In this document: one piece after another, positions 8,061-16,985 of the stretch
How positions within the stretch are numbered: position 1 is the first letter of the stretch
How the letters are laid out: each line of letters begins with the position of its first letter
NCBI GenBank assembly: GCA_050305515.1
Contig: JBNLFL010000041.1
Location: 1-44,230 of the forward strand
Origin: JAFGUB01 sp050305515
GTDB taxonomy: Bacteria > Campylobacterota > Campylobacteria > Campylobacterales > Sulfurimonadaceae
Direction of reading: 5' to 3'
DNA length: 44,230 nt
Notes under the pieces: model-generated
The model's database searches: none
Seen by the model: only the letters and a program-made list of their open reading frames with translations
Told to the model about the DNA's origin: nothing
Program-made: the position numbers and the translations under genes

Positions 8061-9566
8061 TTATGATGATTTTACGGGTATCTTGACACTAAAGAGGGAG
8101 CCTTTGCCGTAATCACTGCTAACGGCGATGTCGCCGTGCAACGTTTCCACAATCTTTTTCGTCAGTGCCAGTCCTATGCCCAACCCTTCATGTCTTCGCG
8201 TCGTTGTGCCGTCAATCTGGTAAAAAGAGTTGAAAATATGCGCGATGTCAGATTCTTTAATGCCCAGACCGTTGTCCTTGACATCGATGGTAAGCATGCC
8301 ATCAACATAGTTGATTTTGACGGCTACTTTGCCTTCGGGATGATTGAATTTTATGGCATTATCAACCAGATTGCCAATGATTTTTTTGATAAGAGGCAAA
8401 TCACAATAGACGGGAATCTTCAAAGTGTCGGCGATATCATATAAAAACGTGATTTCGCTTTTTTGCGCTTCTTGAACATACGTTTCCAGCAGTTGCCTCA
8501 GCGGTGTGTCGATCTGTCCCTGTATGAGTTGGCTTTGCAGTGATTTATTGCTGATCTGGTTAAGGTCAAGGATATGCGCGACAACTTTTTCCATCTGCTC
8601 GGCACCTTCGGCAATTGCCGTGACGTATGTCTGAAGTTTCGGGTTTTCACTCTTCTTTTTGAGTAGTGAAGCCATGCTGACAATGGCATTGAGTGGCGTG
8701 CGGATCTCATGGGAAATATTTTGCATGAAATCGTTTTTAAGATCATTCAGATGCGTCTCTTTCTCCAGTGCCTGGACGATTTCGGTGATATCCTGACGTA
8801 TGGAGATGTATTCGGAAATATTTTCGTCGGGGTCGAGAATGGGGATGATATACGATTTTACAAAATAGGCCGAACCGTTTTTATGAAGGTTTTTGATGAC
8901 TCCGGAAAATATTTTTCTGCTCCTGATCGTTTTCCATAGTTCCTCAAAGAATGCGGCATCCATATCAGGGTGGCGTACAATATTATGGGTATGTCCTATG
9001 AGCTCATCTTTGGAGTAGCCCGAAATTTTTTCAAATGCGTGATTGACGTAAGTGATCTTTCCATTTAAATCGGTTTTGGAAATGATGCTTGAAAAATCGA
9101 TGGCATGGGTGTATTCGATGAACTTTTTTTCCTGTTTGACAAGTTCTCTGGCATGTTCATGAAGCAGTTTGTCGTAGATCCTGATGATGCCGCCGAAGTT
9201 CTGGTCGAGAATCGTGTTGAGTTCATCCACTCCCTGTCGGGTTGCGAAACCTTTTTCGAATGTAAAATTGATGAGAATCCGTCTGAGCATTGAGCAGATG
9301 TAAAAAATCTCTTCGCTGGAAATGCCGCTGGATCCGAAATCATGCAGCATTGCATGCATGACGGGACAGCTGCCTATGGCGTTTTCATTTTTGAAAACAC
9401 CGATGAGGTATTCGATGACTTTCAGGGCATAATAGCTCTCAAAGCGTTCCGGATCGAGAGATTTTTTACGAAAAATGAACTGAAGATTTTTACTTCGGCT
9501 CCACGCATGGGCCAGTTCATGTTTGGCATTTTCAAATTCGTGAGTGTAGTGCCGAATCCGATCCAC
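8061..9566 (-). CDS. PAS-domain sensor histidine kinase
   Basis: A 501-aa cytoplasmic histidine kinase. An all-helical N-terminal region (about 1-150) of unknown sensing role is followed by a PAS domain (about 155-270, with DLNGKITYVNHAFEKISGYS and a PAC-type ending). The HisKA H-box NISHEIRTPLNAI has phospho-acceptor H286. The HATPase has an N-box with N403, a DNGLGI G1 box and GLGIGLALTKKI G2 box. No transmembrane helix is seen. I chose GTG at 9566 because it has a strong ribosome binding site (AAAGAGAGGG) and a -10 box (9604-9599), rather than the ATG at 9644, which would overlap the divergent promoter region. No response regulator lies next to it, so it is an orphan kinase here. Confidence 0.9.
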   Translation of the reverse strand: MDRIRHYTHEFENAKHELAHAWSRSKNLQFIFRKKSLDPERFESYYALKVIEYLIGVFKNENAIGSCPVMHAMLHDFGSSGISSEEIFYICSMLRRILINFTFEKGFATRQGVDELNTILDQNFGGIIRIYDKLLHEHARELVKQEKKFIEYTHAIDFSSIISKTDLNGKITYVNHAFEKISGYSKDELIGHTHNIVRHPDMDAAFFEELWKTIRSRKIFSGVIKNLHKNGSAYFVKSYIIPILDPDENISEYISIRQDITEIVQALEKETHLNDLKNDFMQNISHEIRTPLNAIVSMASLLKKKSENPKLQTYVTAIAEGAEQMEKVVAHILDLNQISNKSLQSQLIQGQIDTPLRQLLETYVQEAQKSEITFLYDIADTLKIPVYCDLPLIKKIIGNLVDNAIKFNHPEGKVAVKINYVDGMLTIDVKDNGLGIKESDIAHIFNSFYQIDGTTTRRHEGLGIGLALTKKIVETLHGDIAVSSDYGKGSLFSVKIPVKSS

Positions 9567-9598
9567 ATCTTCCCTCTCTTTAGATTTTTTATATTTTA

Positions 9599-9604
9599 AT
9601 TGTA
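9599..9604 (-). promoter_or_regulatory. Putative -10 box of the histidine kinase gene
   Basis: TACAAT on the minus strand, 32 bases before the GTG start at 9566, followed by AT-rich DNA and the ribosome binding site. It supports the shorter start for the kinase. No clear -35. Confidence 0.4.
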
Positions 9605-9657
9605 CTCTAAATCGTATGAGAGTCATTGGCAGGGAATGTGTCATCGGCTGAGTTTGC

Positions 9658-9663
9658 TACAAT
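9658..9663 (+). promoter_or_regulatory. Putative -10 box of modE
   Basis: TACAAT located 29 bases before the modE ATG at 9693, preceded by TTTGC. No ModE-type operator is seen here, so modE does not look autoregulated. Confidence 0.35.
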
Positions 9664-9692
9664 ATCAGGATATTTCCACAAAAGAGTACGGC

Positions 9693-10469
9693 ATGAAAAT
9701 CGACGGACGTTTCTGGTTGACCAAAGACGGTGAGAACTTTCTGGGTAACGGCCGCATTGAACTGCTTGAAAAAATTGAGCAGACCGGTTCCATCAACGCG
9801 GCTGCCAAAGCAATGAAAATGAGCTACAAAGCGGCATGGGAGCGTATTAACCAGATGAATACGCTTGCTGAGCATCCCATTATTGAACGGGTGACCGGCG
9901 GTCGCGGCGGCGGGGGAACGGTCTTGACACCGCATGCGCATGAGCTGATCGCCACCTACAAGCGTTTCGGCGAGCTGCACCGTCAATTCATAGAACGCTT
10001 TGCCGAAGCGGGTGATGACCCCGAACGGCTGGCACGTATTCTGGGGCGTATGTTTTTAACGACAAGCGCACGCAACCAGCTTACATGTAAAGTGCTTTCC
10101 ATCACCGAGCAGGGTATTAATGGTACGATGGAGCTCTCACTTAAAGGCGGAGAAACGCTTGTGACCGACATTACGCTCAAATCGATTCGCAGTATGGGAC
10201 TGGTCGCAGGATGCGACGCCTACGCCATCATCAAATCGAGTGACGTACGCATTGTCGGTGACACGCCTGTCGCCGATATTTCAGAGAATATGCTCGAAGG
10301 GAAAATAGCCGCGATGGAGACTTCCGAAGAGCATGCCGAGATTACTTTCGAGACCGATCACGGCACTGTTTTTATTGCGGTAATACCGCGCGAGGCGTCC
10401 ATGTCGCTGGCCGTCTCGCAACGGGCTTATGCGCTTATTGCAAGGCAGCACATCATTCTGGGCCTTTAG
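9693..10469 (+). CDS. modE: ModE-type molybdate-responsive transcriptional regulator
   Basis: A 258-aa protein, close to the 262 aa of E. coli ModE. The N-terminal winged helix (1-105) has the ModE/LysR-like signature GSINAAAKAMKMSYKAAWERI and a glycine-rich wing TGGRGGGG; the C-terminal part holds two Mop (molybdate-binding) domains, the first starting with SARNQL (125-130), the second around 195-258. In the known family, molybdate binding promotes repression of molybdate transport genes and activation of some molybdoenzyme genes. The start is ATG 9693 (AAAAGAG ribosome binding site), since 31 upstream open codons have no such site. Matching operators are seen at 12918, 12996 and 28593, with a half-site at 16945. 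Contains one TTACATGTAA copy. Confidence 0.93.
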   Translation: MKIDGRFWLTKDGENFLGNGRIELLEKIEQTGSINAAAKAMKMSYKAAWERINQMNTLAEHPIIERVTGGRGGGGTVLTPHAHELIATYKRFGELHRQFIERFAEAGDDPERLARILGRMFLTTSARNQLTCKVLSITEQGINGTMELSLKGGETLVTDITLKSIRSMGLVAGCDAYAIIKSSDVRIVGDTPVADISENMLEGKIAAMETSEEHAEITFETDHGTVFIAVIPREASMSLAVSQRAYALIARQHIILGL

Positions 10470-10536
10470 GTCTGATCTCTTTCTTGCTGCTGCAGATGAT
10501 CGATACCCCTTTGTGATACCTCCTCTGAGCAGCAGG

Positions 10537-12726
10537 TTAAAATTTAAGTAGAAGCTCCGCATAAAACGTTCGACCCGGAACAAGGTTATTTTGATAATAC
10601 TCGGCGTCAAGCATGTTATTTACCGCTACCGACGCTTTAAGCGAGTCATTGATCTGATAGCCTATGCTCGCATCAACGGTGAAGTGCTCTTCATAGGTGC
10701 CGTACACATCCCTGATGGTGTCGGAATTATCATCTTTTGTAGTGAAATCACTCACATATTTTCCAACGACGGAACCACTCACGGGACCCATTTTGGTATC
10801 GATTCCGATATTCCAGGTTGTTTCCGGCGAATAGGTGATCTCATTGCCGATAATATCAGGATTGGAGTCGTTTTCCGTGATCTCTGATGTATTGTATGTG
10901 TAGTTGGCAAATACGCGAGTATCCTCAAGAATGGCCTGTACGACTTCCACTTCAATACCTCTGATTTCCGCTTTCCCGGCATTGCGTTTTTCTGTCAGCG
11001 CACTGTTGACTGTTGTGGTGTAAATCAGGTTGGTCAGATAATTTTCGTAATAGGTAGATTTAATATAGGTTCCTGTCGGGAACGTATGTTCAAACCCGAT
11101 TTCCCACGATGTTACGGACTCCGGTTTAATGTTTGGATCGGCCTGATGCAGCACGCCGCTGGATTCATAAGAGGAGTAAAGATCACTTAAACTGGGTGCT
11201 CTGAATGCACTACCCGCAGAAGCTCTGAATGTTGTCGTTTTGGTTGGCAGATAGACCAGTGACACTTTCGGACTGAATTGAGACTGCGTACGCCTATCGT
11301 AAGATGCTTTGTAAGAGTGCTCCGCATCATCAACGCTTCCATCCGTTTCCCACCAGTCATAACGCCCACCAACGTACGCGCATAGCTCATCGGTAATATT
11401 GATGGTGTCCTGAATGAAAATCGCCTGTGTTGTATTGTAACCTTCGGATTTATAGCGCAACGTGCTTTTGGAATCTTCATCCCTCCAGTTATCCAGAGTA
11501 TTGACTTTTTTATGCAGACGATCATTGGTATAATCGATTCCAACAACCAGATAATTCGACTCCAGGAGATCAAAATCCATTTGAAGCGAGGCATAGAGCT
11601 TTTCATTGGGGATGTCTGTATATTTTCCGGCTCCGCTTTTTGCTGTCGAACCGGTCGAGATATACCAGTAGCGGTAGTCGTTGTATCCGGTATTGATCTT
11701 CAAAGACATTTTCCCCGTCAGATAGTTGGAGTAGCCTGCACTGTACTTTGAGGTATCCTCTCCGTTGGGGCCAAACAGAAAAGAGGACTCGCTGAGCGAA
11801 AGATAGGAGTCTGCATCGAGCTGTACGCTTCCGGAAGAGACAATATTGCCGGAGGCATCTTTCAAATAGGAGTTGAAACTGTTGAACTCTGTTTCATGCT
11901 TATGGTAGGTGTACCCGATATTGATCTGCTGATTGTCATCAATGTCGTAGTAGAGTTTTGCCCCGAAGTTCTGCTGTTTCCAGGATTTTCTTCCCTTGTC
12001 GCCAAGAATAAATGCTTCACTGCCCGTACTGGTTGTCGTGGGAATGGCACCCGTAACGGCTGTCGTTCCGGAAGTTCCGGTTTTTGGCGTTTTGACAACC
12101 TGATCCTGAATATACCCGTCACTGAACTTGTTATCATAATTGATCGTAACCCCCAAGGCGTCACTGACTCTGTTTCTATGCACCAAAGAGATATTTTTGT
12201 ATGCATTGCTGCCTAATCCCAATCTGACACTCGTCTCCGTCTTCTCCGGTTTTTTTGTAATGACGTTAATAACGCCGCTCATGGCATTACCGCCGTAAAG
12301 TGATGAAAACGGTCCCTTGACGACTTCAATCTGTTCAATATCGTCCATAGCGATATTTGACCAGTTTACCCCACCTGAAAACGAATTGTTCAGTGCAACG
12401 CCATCTACCAGGACGGCAGTTCTGTAATATTGCGGAATCCCCCGCAGCATTACCGAGTTGCCCCAACTGTTCGGCGTATTGTCATTATCCGATCTTACAT
12501 AGACTCCGGCGAGGTCATCCAAAGCCTTGTCAACCCTCTGAACCGATTTATTCTCGATCTTCTCTTCATTGACAATCTCGACGCTTGCCGGAGACTCGGA
12601 AGTGAGCTGTAGCGTTTTTGTTGCCGTTACCGATACCTTACCCAAACTTTCCGTTTCGGCGTTCGCACTCGTATAAAGTAACGTTGCCACTGCTATGGAT
12701 AGACCCATTTGTATCTGTTTTGTCAT
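10537..12726 (-). CDS. TonB-dependent outer membrane receptor (CirA/FepA-like)
   Basis: A 729-aa outer membrane receptor. A signal peptide (to about residue 23, ending SANA) precedes a TonB-box-like segment (GKVSVTATK), a plug domain with the typical DLAGVYVRSDN, VMLRGIPQYYRTAVLVDGV and VVKGPFSSLYGGNAMSGVINV motifs, and a 22-strand barrel ending in aromatic Phe (LLLKF). Such receptors import scarce metal chelates, cobalamin or sugars using TonB energy. It is divergent from the mop-modA operon and shares a 300-base region with a strong ModE operator, so its substrate may be a molybdenum or tungsten species; an iron chelate cannot be excluded. Good ribosome binding site (TAGGAGAG) before the ATG. 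Confidence 0.93.
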   Translation of the reverse strand: MTKQIQMGLSIAVATLLYTSANAETESLGKVSVTATKTLQLTSESPASVEIVNEEKIENKSVQRVDKALDDLAGVYVRSDNDNTPNSWGNSVMLRGIPQYYRTAVLVDGVALNNSFSGGVNWSNIAMDDIEQIEVVKGPFSSLYGGNAMSGVINVITKKPEKTETSVRLGLGSNAYKNISLVHRNRVSDALGVTINYDNKFSDGYIQDQVVKTPKTGTSGTTAVTGAIPTTTSTGSEAFILGDKGRKSWKQQNFGAKLYYDIDDNQQINIGYTYHKHETEFNSFNSYLKDASGNIVSSGSVQLDADSYLSLSESSFLFGPNGEDTSKYSAGYSNYLTGKMSLKINTGYNDYRYWYISTGSTAKSGAGKYTDIPNEKLYASLQMDFDLLESNYLVVGIDYTNDRLHKKVNTLDNWRDEDSKSTLRYKSEGYNTTQAIFIQDTINITDELCAYVGGRYDWWETDGSVDDAEHSYKASYDRRTQSQFSPKVSLVYLPTKTTTFRASAGSAFRAPSLSDLYSSYESSGVLHQADPNIKPESVTSWEIGFEHTFPTGTYIKSTYYENYLTNLIYTTTVNSALTEKRNAGKAEIRGIEVEVVQAILEDTRVFANYTYNTSEITENDSNPDIIGNEITYSPETTWNIGIDTKMGPVSGSVVGKYVSDFTTKDDNSDTIRDVYGTYEEHFTVDASIGYQINDSLKASVAVNNMLDAEYYQNNLVPGRTFYAELLLKF

Positions 12727-12917
12727 TTACTCTCCTAAAATTTCCACATTTTCCAGTGTTGTTAATCTGTATAAAAACTGAAAGTTCATTATGTTTTTTT
12801 ATTGTTAATTTTGTGTTAAGTTTAGAGTTGAAGATGACCGGGTGCAACGCTTGTAGATTCCTCTGAAATTTCCTCTGTCGTTATTTATCTGTTAATTAAG
12901 ACAAATCTATACAAAAA

Positions 12918-12941
12918 CGTTATATCATTCGAAACATAACG
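12918..12941. promoter_or_regulatory. ModE operator (strong)
   Basis: CGTTATAT-N8-ACATAACG. The right half matches the reverse complement of the left at 7 of 8 positions. The half-sites and spacing equal those of the E. coli modA operator as I know it (CGTTATAT-N8-ACATAACG). Located 186 bases from the mop start and about 190 from the receptor start. Confidence 0.8.
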
Positions 12942-12995
12942 AAAATGTCGTGCTTTTTCAGAGAACTTTTTTTGCATGTTCTGTGACGTGTTTAT

Positions 12996-13019
12996 CGTTA
13001 TATCAAAAAATAAATAAAG
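12996..13019 (+). promoter_or_regulatory. ModE operator-like site at mop start
   Basis: CGTTATAT-N8-AAATAAAG, right half 6/8 to the inverted left half. It ends seven bases before the ATG at 13027 and overlaps the AAAGG ribosome binding site, an arrangement repeated at 28593. Confidence 0.55.
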
Positions 13020-13026
13020 GAAAAAC

Positions 13027-13443
13027 ATGTTGACCTCTGCCAGAAATACGATTTACGGAACCATTACCACGCTGATTCCGGGTGCCGTCTATACGGAAGT
13101 GATTCTCTCCATCGGTTCTCAGAATGTCGTCGCGACCGTGACAAACGAGTCGGTAAAACGTCTTGAAATGAAAGCGGGGGAAAGTGCCTACGCGCTGATC
13201 AAGTCAAGTTCGCTGATCCTCTCCAAAACGATGCCCGAACGCATCAGCGCGCGTAACGTACTTGCCGTCGAGGTGAGTGAGGTGATTCACGGTGCCGTGA
13301 ATGCCGAGGTCAAAATGGTTCTGGGAGACACGCTGCTCACCGCAATCATTACCAACGACTCCTGCAACGAGCTGGACATTAAAACGGGAGATGCGATCTA
13401 TACGATTTTCAAAGCATCCAGCGTTATCATCGGACTCGTATGA
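13027..13443 (+). CDS. Di-Mop molybdenum-pterin/molybdate-binding protein (molbindin)
   Basis: A 138-aa cytoplasmic protein made of two tandem Mop domains of about 68 residues: the first begins TSARNTIYGTI, the second ISARNVLAVEV, each with the TNESV/TNDSC turn and closing ALIKSSSLIL or TIFKASSVII strand. Molbindins assemble into hexamer-of-domains rings that store or buffer molybdate or tungstate. First gene of the operon, ATG with ribosome binding site AAAGGAAAAAC; its stop overlaps the porin start (ATGA). Confidence 0.92.
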   Translation: MLTSARNTIYGTITTLIPGAVYTEVILSIGSQNVVATVTNESVKRLEMKAGESAYALIKSSSLILSKTMPERISARNVLAVEVSEVIHGAVNAEVKMVLGDTLLTAIITNDSCNELDIKTGDAIYTIFKASSVIIGLV

Positions 13444-14918
13444 TGCGGCGAACTTCAGCGGCCCTGTGCGCCGCACTGCTCGGGATTACATGTAACGCTT
13501 TCGGTGCGGAAACCGAACTGCCGAAGCAGGCACTCAAAACCAACTATCAGCTGGTTTACAACCAAAAGCCGGGGTCTGCCGAGACATTCGGCGAGATGTT
13601 CGGCAAGGGTGTTTTCTACGGTCGGCTTCGCTCCAATACATTTTATTATCAGTGGGAAGAGGAGAGCGCATCCCAGGATGACCATCTCATCAGTGCGCTG
13701 GGCGGTTCGCTCATCTATCAGAGTGGGACATACGGCGATATCGATTTTACCGCGGGACTCTACTTTTCACAGGCATTTTTTGACGACGTTGACGATCCGG
13801 TCGGTTTGCTCAAACCGGGCAAGGACGTGCTGAGCCGTTACGATTACACCAACACCGGCAACAAGGCGATGGGCGTTCTCGGACAGGCATATCTGCGCTA
13901 TACGGGCATACCTAAAACAGAGATCAAACTGGGACGCCAGCTGGTGGAGACTTTCTATACCAAGTCCAACGACACCAAGATGATTCCCAACACCTTCGAC
14001 GCGCTGGTCGTAGCCACGAAAGCGGTGCCGGGAACGTCGATCACGCTTGGCTATCTGGCGGAGCAGAAGCTGCGCGACCATACGCAGTCGCACGGGGTAC
14101 TGGTGTTTGGCGATGTGAACGCGACATCGGGAGAGAAGCCGCAGTGGAGCGAGAACGACGACAGCGCCATGCACAAAGGGCTGACCTACAGCCGTCTCGA
14201 TGCCGCCGGGGTCGATCCCGACACCCCGCTGATCGTCGGTGACATCAAAAACACGACGATTCCCAACCTGAGTCTGGATGCTTCATTTTATGCGGTGCCG
14301 GACCTGGTGAGCGAAGTGATGGCGGAAGCCAACTACAAGATCGCCCTGAACGGATTTAGCATCACGCCGGGTGTACGCTATATCAAACAGTTTGACGACG
14401 GTGCGGGTGAGATCGGTGGCGCGGCCTATAGCGGCAAGCTTGCGGGCAAAAGCGGGGAGAGCGGCGGTTACAAAGATGCCGATTCGCTTGAGTCGCAGAT
14501 GATCGCCGCACGTATCGTCGGAGCGTTTGGTGGTTTCAAAGTGAATCTCGGTTATACGCAGGTCATGGATGAAGCCGACCTCATTACACCGTGGCGCGGA
14601 TTCCCGACTGCGGGATATACCCGTTCCATGGCACGCTATAACTGGATGGCCAATACCAAAAGCTACCGTATCGAGCTGACGCACGGCGGGAACAAAACAG
14701 GCATATACAAAGATCTGTTTGTACAGCTCTCCGCATTGCATACCGATGCCGACGAAGAGAAGGGCTATTTCGACGAAAACTTCTATTACGCGGGATTTGT
14801 TCAAAACCTGCCGGGCTTTGTGGACCTGCAGTGGCGCCTGCGTCTTGGATATACCGATACGGAAAAAGAGAATGCGGACTCGCTTGACGCACGTTTTGAG
14901 ATCAACTATCTCTTTTAG
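13440..14918 (+). CDS. OprD-family outer membrane porin
   Basis: A 492-aa outer membrane protein. The signal peptide ends at about residue 23 (NAFGA); then comes the typical Campylobacterota OprD-like pattern: GKGVFYGRLRSNTFYYQW, an alternating beta-barrel sequence, KLGRQLVETFYTKSND and IPNTFDALVV, and a C-terminal Phe (INYLF). OprD porins pass small substrates across the outer membrane without TonB. Placed between molybdate-binding genes, so a passive route for oxyanions is a reasonable inference. Start ATG 13440 or 13443; the overlap with mop argues for translational coupling. One TTACATGTAA copy falls inside the signal-peptide codons. Confidence 0.88.
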   Translation: MMRRTSAALCAALLGITCNAFGAETELPKQALKTNYQLVYNQKPGSAETFGEMFGKGVFYGRLRSNTFYYQWEEESASQDDHLISALGGSLIYQSGTYGDIDFTAGLYFSQAFFDDVDDPVGLLKPGKDVLSRYDYTNTGNKAMGVLGQAYLRYTGIPKTEIKLGRQLVETFYTKSNDTKMIPNTFDALVVATKAVPGTSITLGYLAEQKLRDHTQSHGVLVFGDVNATSGEKPQWSENDDSAMHKGLTYSRLDAAGVDPDTPLIVGDIKNTTIPNLSLDASFYAVPDLVSEVMAEANYKIALNGFSITPGVRYIKQFDDGAGEIGGAAYSGKLAGKSGESGGYKDADSLESQMIAARIVGAFGGFKVNLGYTQVMDEADLITPWRGFPTAGYTRSMARYNWMANTKSYRIELTHGGNKTGIYKDLFVQLSALHTDADEEKGYFDENFYYAGFVQNLPGFVDLQWRLRLGYTDTEKENADSLDARFEINYLF

Positions 14919-14927
14919 GATCGGTGA

Positions 14928-15734
14928 ATGACGGCAAAAAGAGGGATTGGCGCTTTTGTCTGGAGTGCTCTTATCGGTGTGCTGGGTGGACTTATGGGAC
15001 TTGGCGGGGCGGAATTCAGGTTGCCCGTCCTGACCTTGATCTTTGGATTTGCAACGCTTTATGCCGTCGTAATGAATCTGATGGTTTCATTCGTTACCGT
15101 GCTCTCATCGCTCTATTTTAGATGGGAGTCCTTTGCGGTGATTTCGGAGTATTGGCCAATCGTCGTGACACTGCTGGCCGGGACACTTGCCGGAGCAGTA
15201 TTTGGAGTGCGTATTGCTTTGAAAATTAATGAAAAGAAGCTTGATCTGATGGTAGCGGTATTGTTGGCGTTTATCGCTCTGGTGATGCTGTCGCAGCATT
15301 ATTACCATTTCGAACCGCTGCGTCAGATGGTGGCATTACAAATCAGTTGCGGCGTTACAGCCGGATTGGTGATCGGACTCTTTAGCAGTCTGCTCGGTAT
15401 TGCCGGAGGCGAGCTGTTGATACCGACTATCATGCTGCTCTACGGTCTGGATATCAAAACGGCGGGAACACTCAGTCTGATGATAAGTCTTCCGACCGTT
15501 GCCATAGGACTGCTGCGCTATTACAGACGCGGTGTTATGGTACAGATCGGGAGAGAAGGCAGATTTATAGTACTTATGGCGTTGGGATCGATTGTCGGTG
15601 CATTGGCCGGACGGGAGTTGCTTGATTTTGTTTCAAGTGACACACTGGTTTTGGTCATGGCAGTCATACTGGCACTTTCGTCACTTAAACTCTATAAAAA
15701 GGGGATACAGCATCATGATGATCAGTGCGCGTAA
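14928..15734 (+). CDS. TSUP-family (TauE/SafE) anion permease
   Basis: A 268-aa inner membrane protein with about eight transmembrane helices in two repeats. Each repeat starts with the family signature: GVLGGLMGLGGAEFRLPVL in the first, GLFSSLLGIAGGELLIPTI in the second. TSUP proteins move sulfite, sulfoacetate and other organic or inorganic anions, mostly by proton coupling. In this operon modA has no modB or modC partner, so this permease could handle an oxyanion related to molybdate; that is only context. Ribosome binding site AGGA before the ATG; the 3' end overlaps the next gene by 20 bases. Confidence 0.9.
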   Translation: MTAKRGIGAFVWSALIGVLGGLMGLGGAEFRLPVLTLIFGFATLYAVVMNLMVSFVTVLSSLYFRWESFAVISEYWPIVVTLLAGTLAGAVFGVRIALKINEKKLDLMVAVLLAFIALVMLSQHYYHFEPLRQMVALQISCGVTAGLVIGLFSSLLGIAGGELLIPTIMLLYGLDIKTAGTLSLMISLPTVAIGLLRYYRRGVMVQIGREGRFIVLMALGSIVGALAGRELLDFVSSDTLVLVMAVILALSSLKLYKKGIQHHDDQCA

Positions 15735-16137
15735 CCAGATTGATGCTGTCATTGAGGAGTTGCGTTACGGGCCTGTGAGTGTCCTGCTTGAGTTGCAGAC
15801 CCAGAGCGGCACCCGTATGCTGGCCTCTGTCAGCACCATGAGTGCCGAAGCGATGCAGCTTCAATGCGGCGACCGGATCATCGCGTTTTTTCAGGCGGCG
15901 CATGTACTGATCGCCACCGGATGGGCCATGGGCATCAGTGCGCGCAACAAGCTTCACGGCATTGCGGAACAGGTGCACATGGGTGCCATCAATTCGGAAG
16001 TGATCGTGCGTCTGCGGGAGAGTCATGACCGTATCAGTGCGGTGATTACCAATGAGGCGGTTCGGGAACTTGAACTTAAAAACGGCGATGAGGTTGTTGT
16101 CATCGTCAAGGCGTCTGACGTTATGGTCGCCAAATAA
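15715..16137 (+). CDS. Second di-Mop molybdate-binding protein
   Basis: A 140-aa protein with two Mop/TOBE repeats (ISARNQIDAVI near the start, ISARNKLHGIA near residue 73), distantly related to the first mop gene of the operon. The first repeat is less typical (VSTMSAEAMQLQ in place of TNES), so one binding site may be weak. Start at tandem ATG 15715/15718, with AAAAGGGG upstream; it overlaps the end of the TSUP gene. Predicted cytoplasmic molybdate or tungstate buffer. Confidence 0.9.
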   Translation: MMISARNQIDAVIEELRYGPVSVLLELQTQSGTRMLASVSTMSAEAMQLQCGDRIIAFFQAAHVLIATGWAMGISARNKLHGIAEQVHMGAINSEVIVRLRESHDRISAVITNEAVRELELKNGDEVVVIVKASDVMVAK

Positions 16138-16159
16138 CTTTACATGTAAGGAACATACA

Positions 16160-16906
16160 ATGAAAAAAGTGGTGATGGGGCTGCTTCTTGCAGCGGCTTG
16201 GGTATTTGCGGGAGAGATCAACATCGCGGTGGCGGCCAATGTCAGCTACGCCATGGAAGAACTCAAGGCGGAGTTTGCGAAAATCTCTCCGAAGACGACA
16301 GTTCAGGTGACACTCGGCAGCAGCGGAAAGCTGACGGCACAGATCAAAAACGGCGCCCCGTACGGGCTTTTTATGGCGGCGAACATGAAGTTTCCCGAAG
16401 CGCTTTACGAGGAGAAGATCGCAACGACTGCTCCTATAGTCTATGCCCAGGGCGCTTTGGCGTATCTGAGTACCAAATCACTTGATTTTGCCAAAGGGAT
16501 CGCGCTAGTCACCGAGGAGTCTATCGGCAAAATCGCGGTGGCCAACCCCAAAACCGCGCCATATGGTACTGCGGCTATCGAGGCGATGAAAAACGGTAAG
16601 GTTTACGAGCAGGTCAAGGATAAATTCGTCTTTGCCGAGTCGATTTCACAGACCGTAGCCTATGCTACAACGGCGGCAGATGTCGGATTTATCGCCAAAT
16701 CGTCGCTTTACAGCTCGAAAATGTCGATGTACAAAGAGGGCGTCAACTGGGCAAGCGTCGATCCCAAACTCTATACCCCGATCAAACAGGGCATCGTTTT
16801 GCTTAGTGCAGCAGGTGACAATGCCGAGTACAAAGCGTTTTACGACTTTATCCTCAGCGACAAGGCCAAAACGATTTTCAAAAATTACGGATATATCGTA
16901 GAGTAA
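16160..16906 (+). CDS. modA: Molybdate ABC transporter periplasmic binding protein ModA
   Basis: A 248-aa periplasmic protein. The signal peptide (MKKVVMGLLLAAAWVFAGE) is followed by the ModA pattern: INIAVAANVSYAMEEL, TLGSSGKLTAQIKNGAPYGLFMAAN (oxyanion-binding Ser pair in GSSGKL) and a C-terminal half with AVANPKTAPYGTAAIEAM. It binds molybdate or tungstate for delivery to an inner-membrane permease. No modB or modC is present in the window. ATG 16160 is chosen for its ribosome binding site (TAAGGA), which is part of an intergenic TTACATGTAA copy, and its signal peptide. Last gene before a terminator. Confidence 0.92.
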   Translation: MKKVVMGLLLAAAWVFAGEINIAVAANVSYAMEELKAEFAKISPKTTVQVTLGSSGKLTAQIKNGAPYGLFMAANMKFPEALYEEKIATTAPIVYAQGALAYLSTKSLDFAKGIALVTEESIGKIAVANPKTAPYGTAAIEAMKNGKVYEQVKDKFVFAESISQTVAYATTAADVGFIAKSSLYSSKMSMYKEGVNWASVDPKLYTPIKQGIVLLSAAGDNAEYKAFYDFILSDKAKTIFKNYGYIVE

Positions 16907-16936
16907 AAAGGTGCATCAGTCGATGCGCCTTTTTTT
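16907..16936 (+). terminator. Intrinsic terminator of the mop-modA operon
   Basis: Stem AGGTGCATC/GATGCGCCT (nine pairs including one G-T) with loop AGTC, followed by seven T. It starts directly after the modA stop codon. Confidence 0.93.
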
Positions 16937-16944
16937 GACTTTAA

Positions 16945-16968
16945 CGTTATATCAAAAAAGATACATAT
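16945..16968 (+). promoter_or_regulatory. ModE half-site before transport operon
   Basis: CGTTATATCAAAAAAG followed by ATACATAT. The left half is identical to the other sites and the flank CAAAAAA equals that of the 12996 site, but the right half is poorly conserved (4/8). It sits just after the terminator, where the promoter for the 17174 operon should lie. Confidence 0.4.
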
Positions 16969-16985
16969 AAAAGAGAGCCCGATTG

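Larger units (their letters stand above)
12727..13026. promoter_or_regulatory. Divergent promoter region between TonB receptor and mop operon
   Basis: A 300-base AT-rich intergenic region with no gene. It contains a strong ModE-type operator (12918-12941) and a second, weaker one next to the mop ribosome binding site (12996-13019), so both directions could be controlled by ModE. Individual -10 boxes cannot be assigned with confidence. Confidence 0.6.

Noticed and set aside
10485..10534. TGCTGCT/AGCAGCA inverted repeat between convergent modE and receptor genes
   Set aside because: A 36-base loop and no T-run; not a credible intrinsic terminator.
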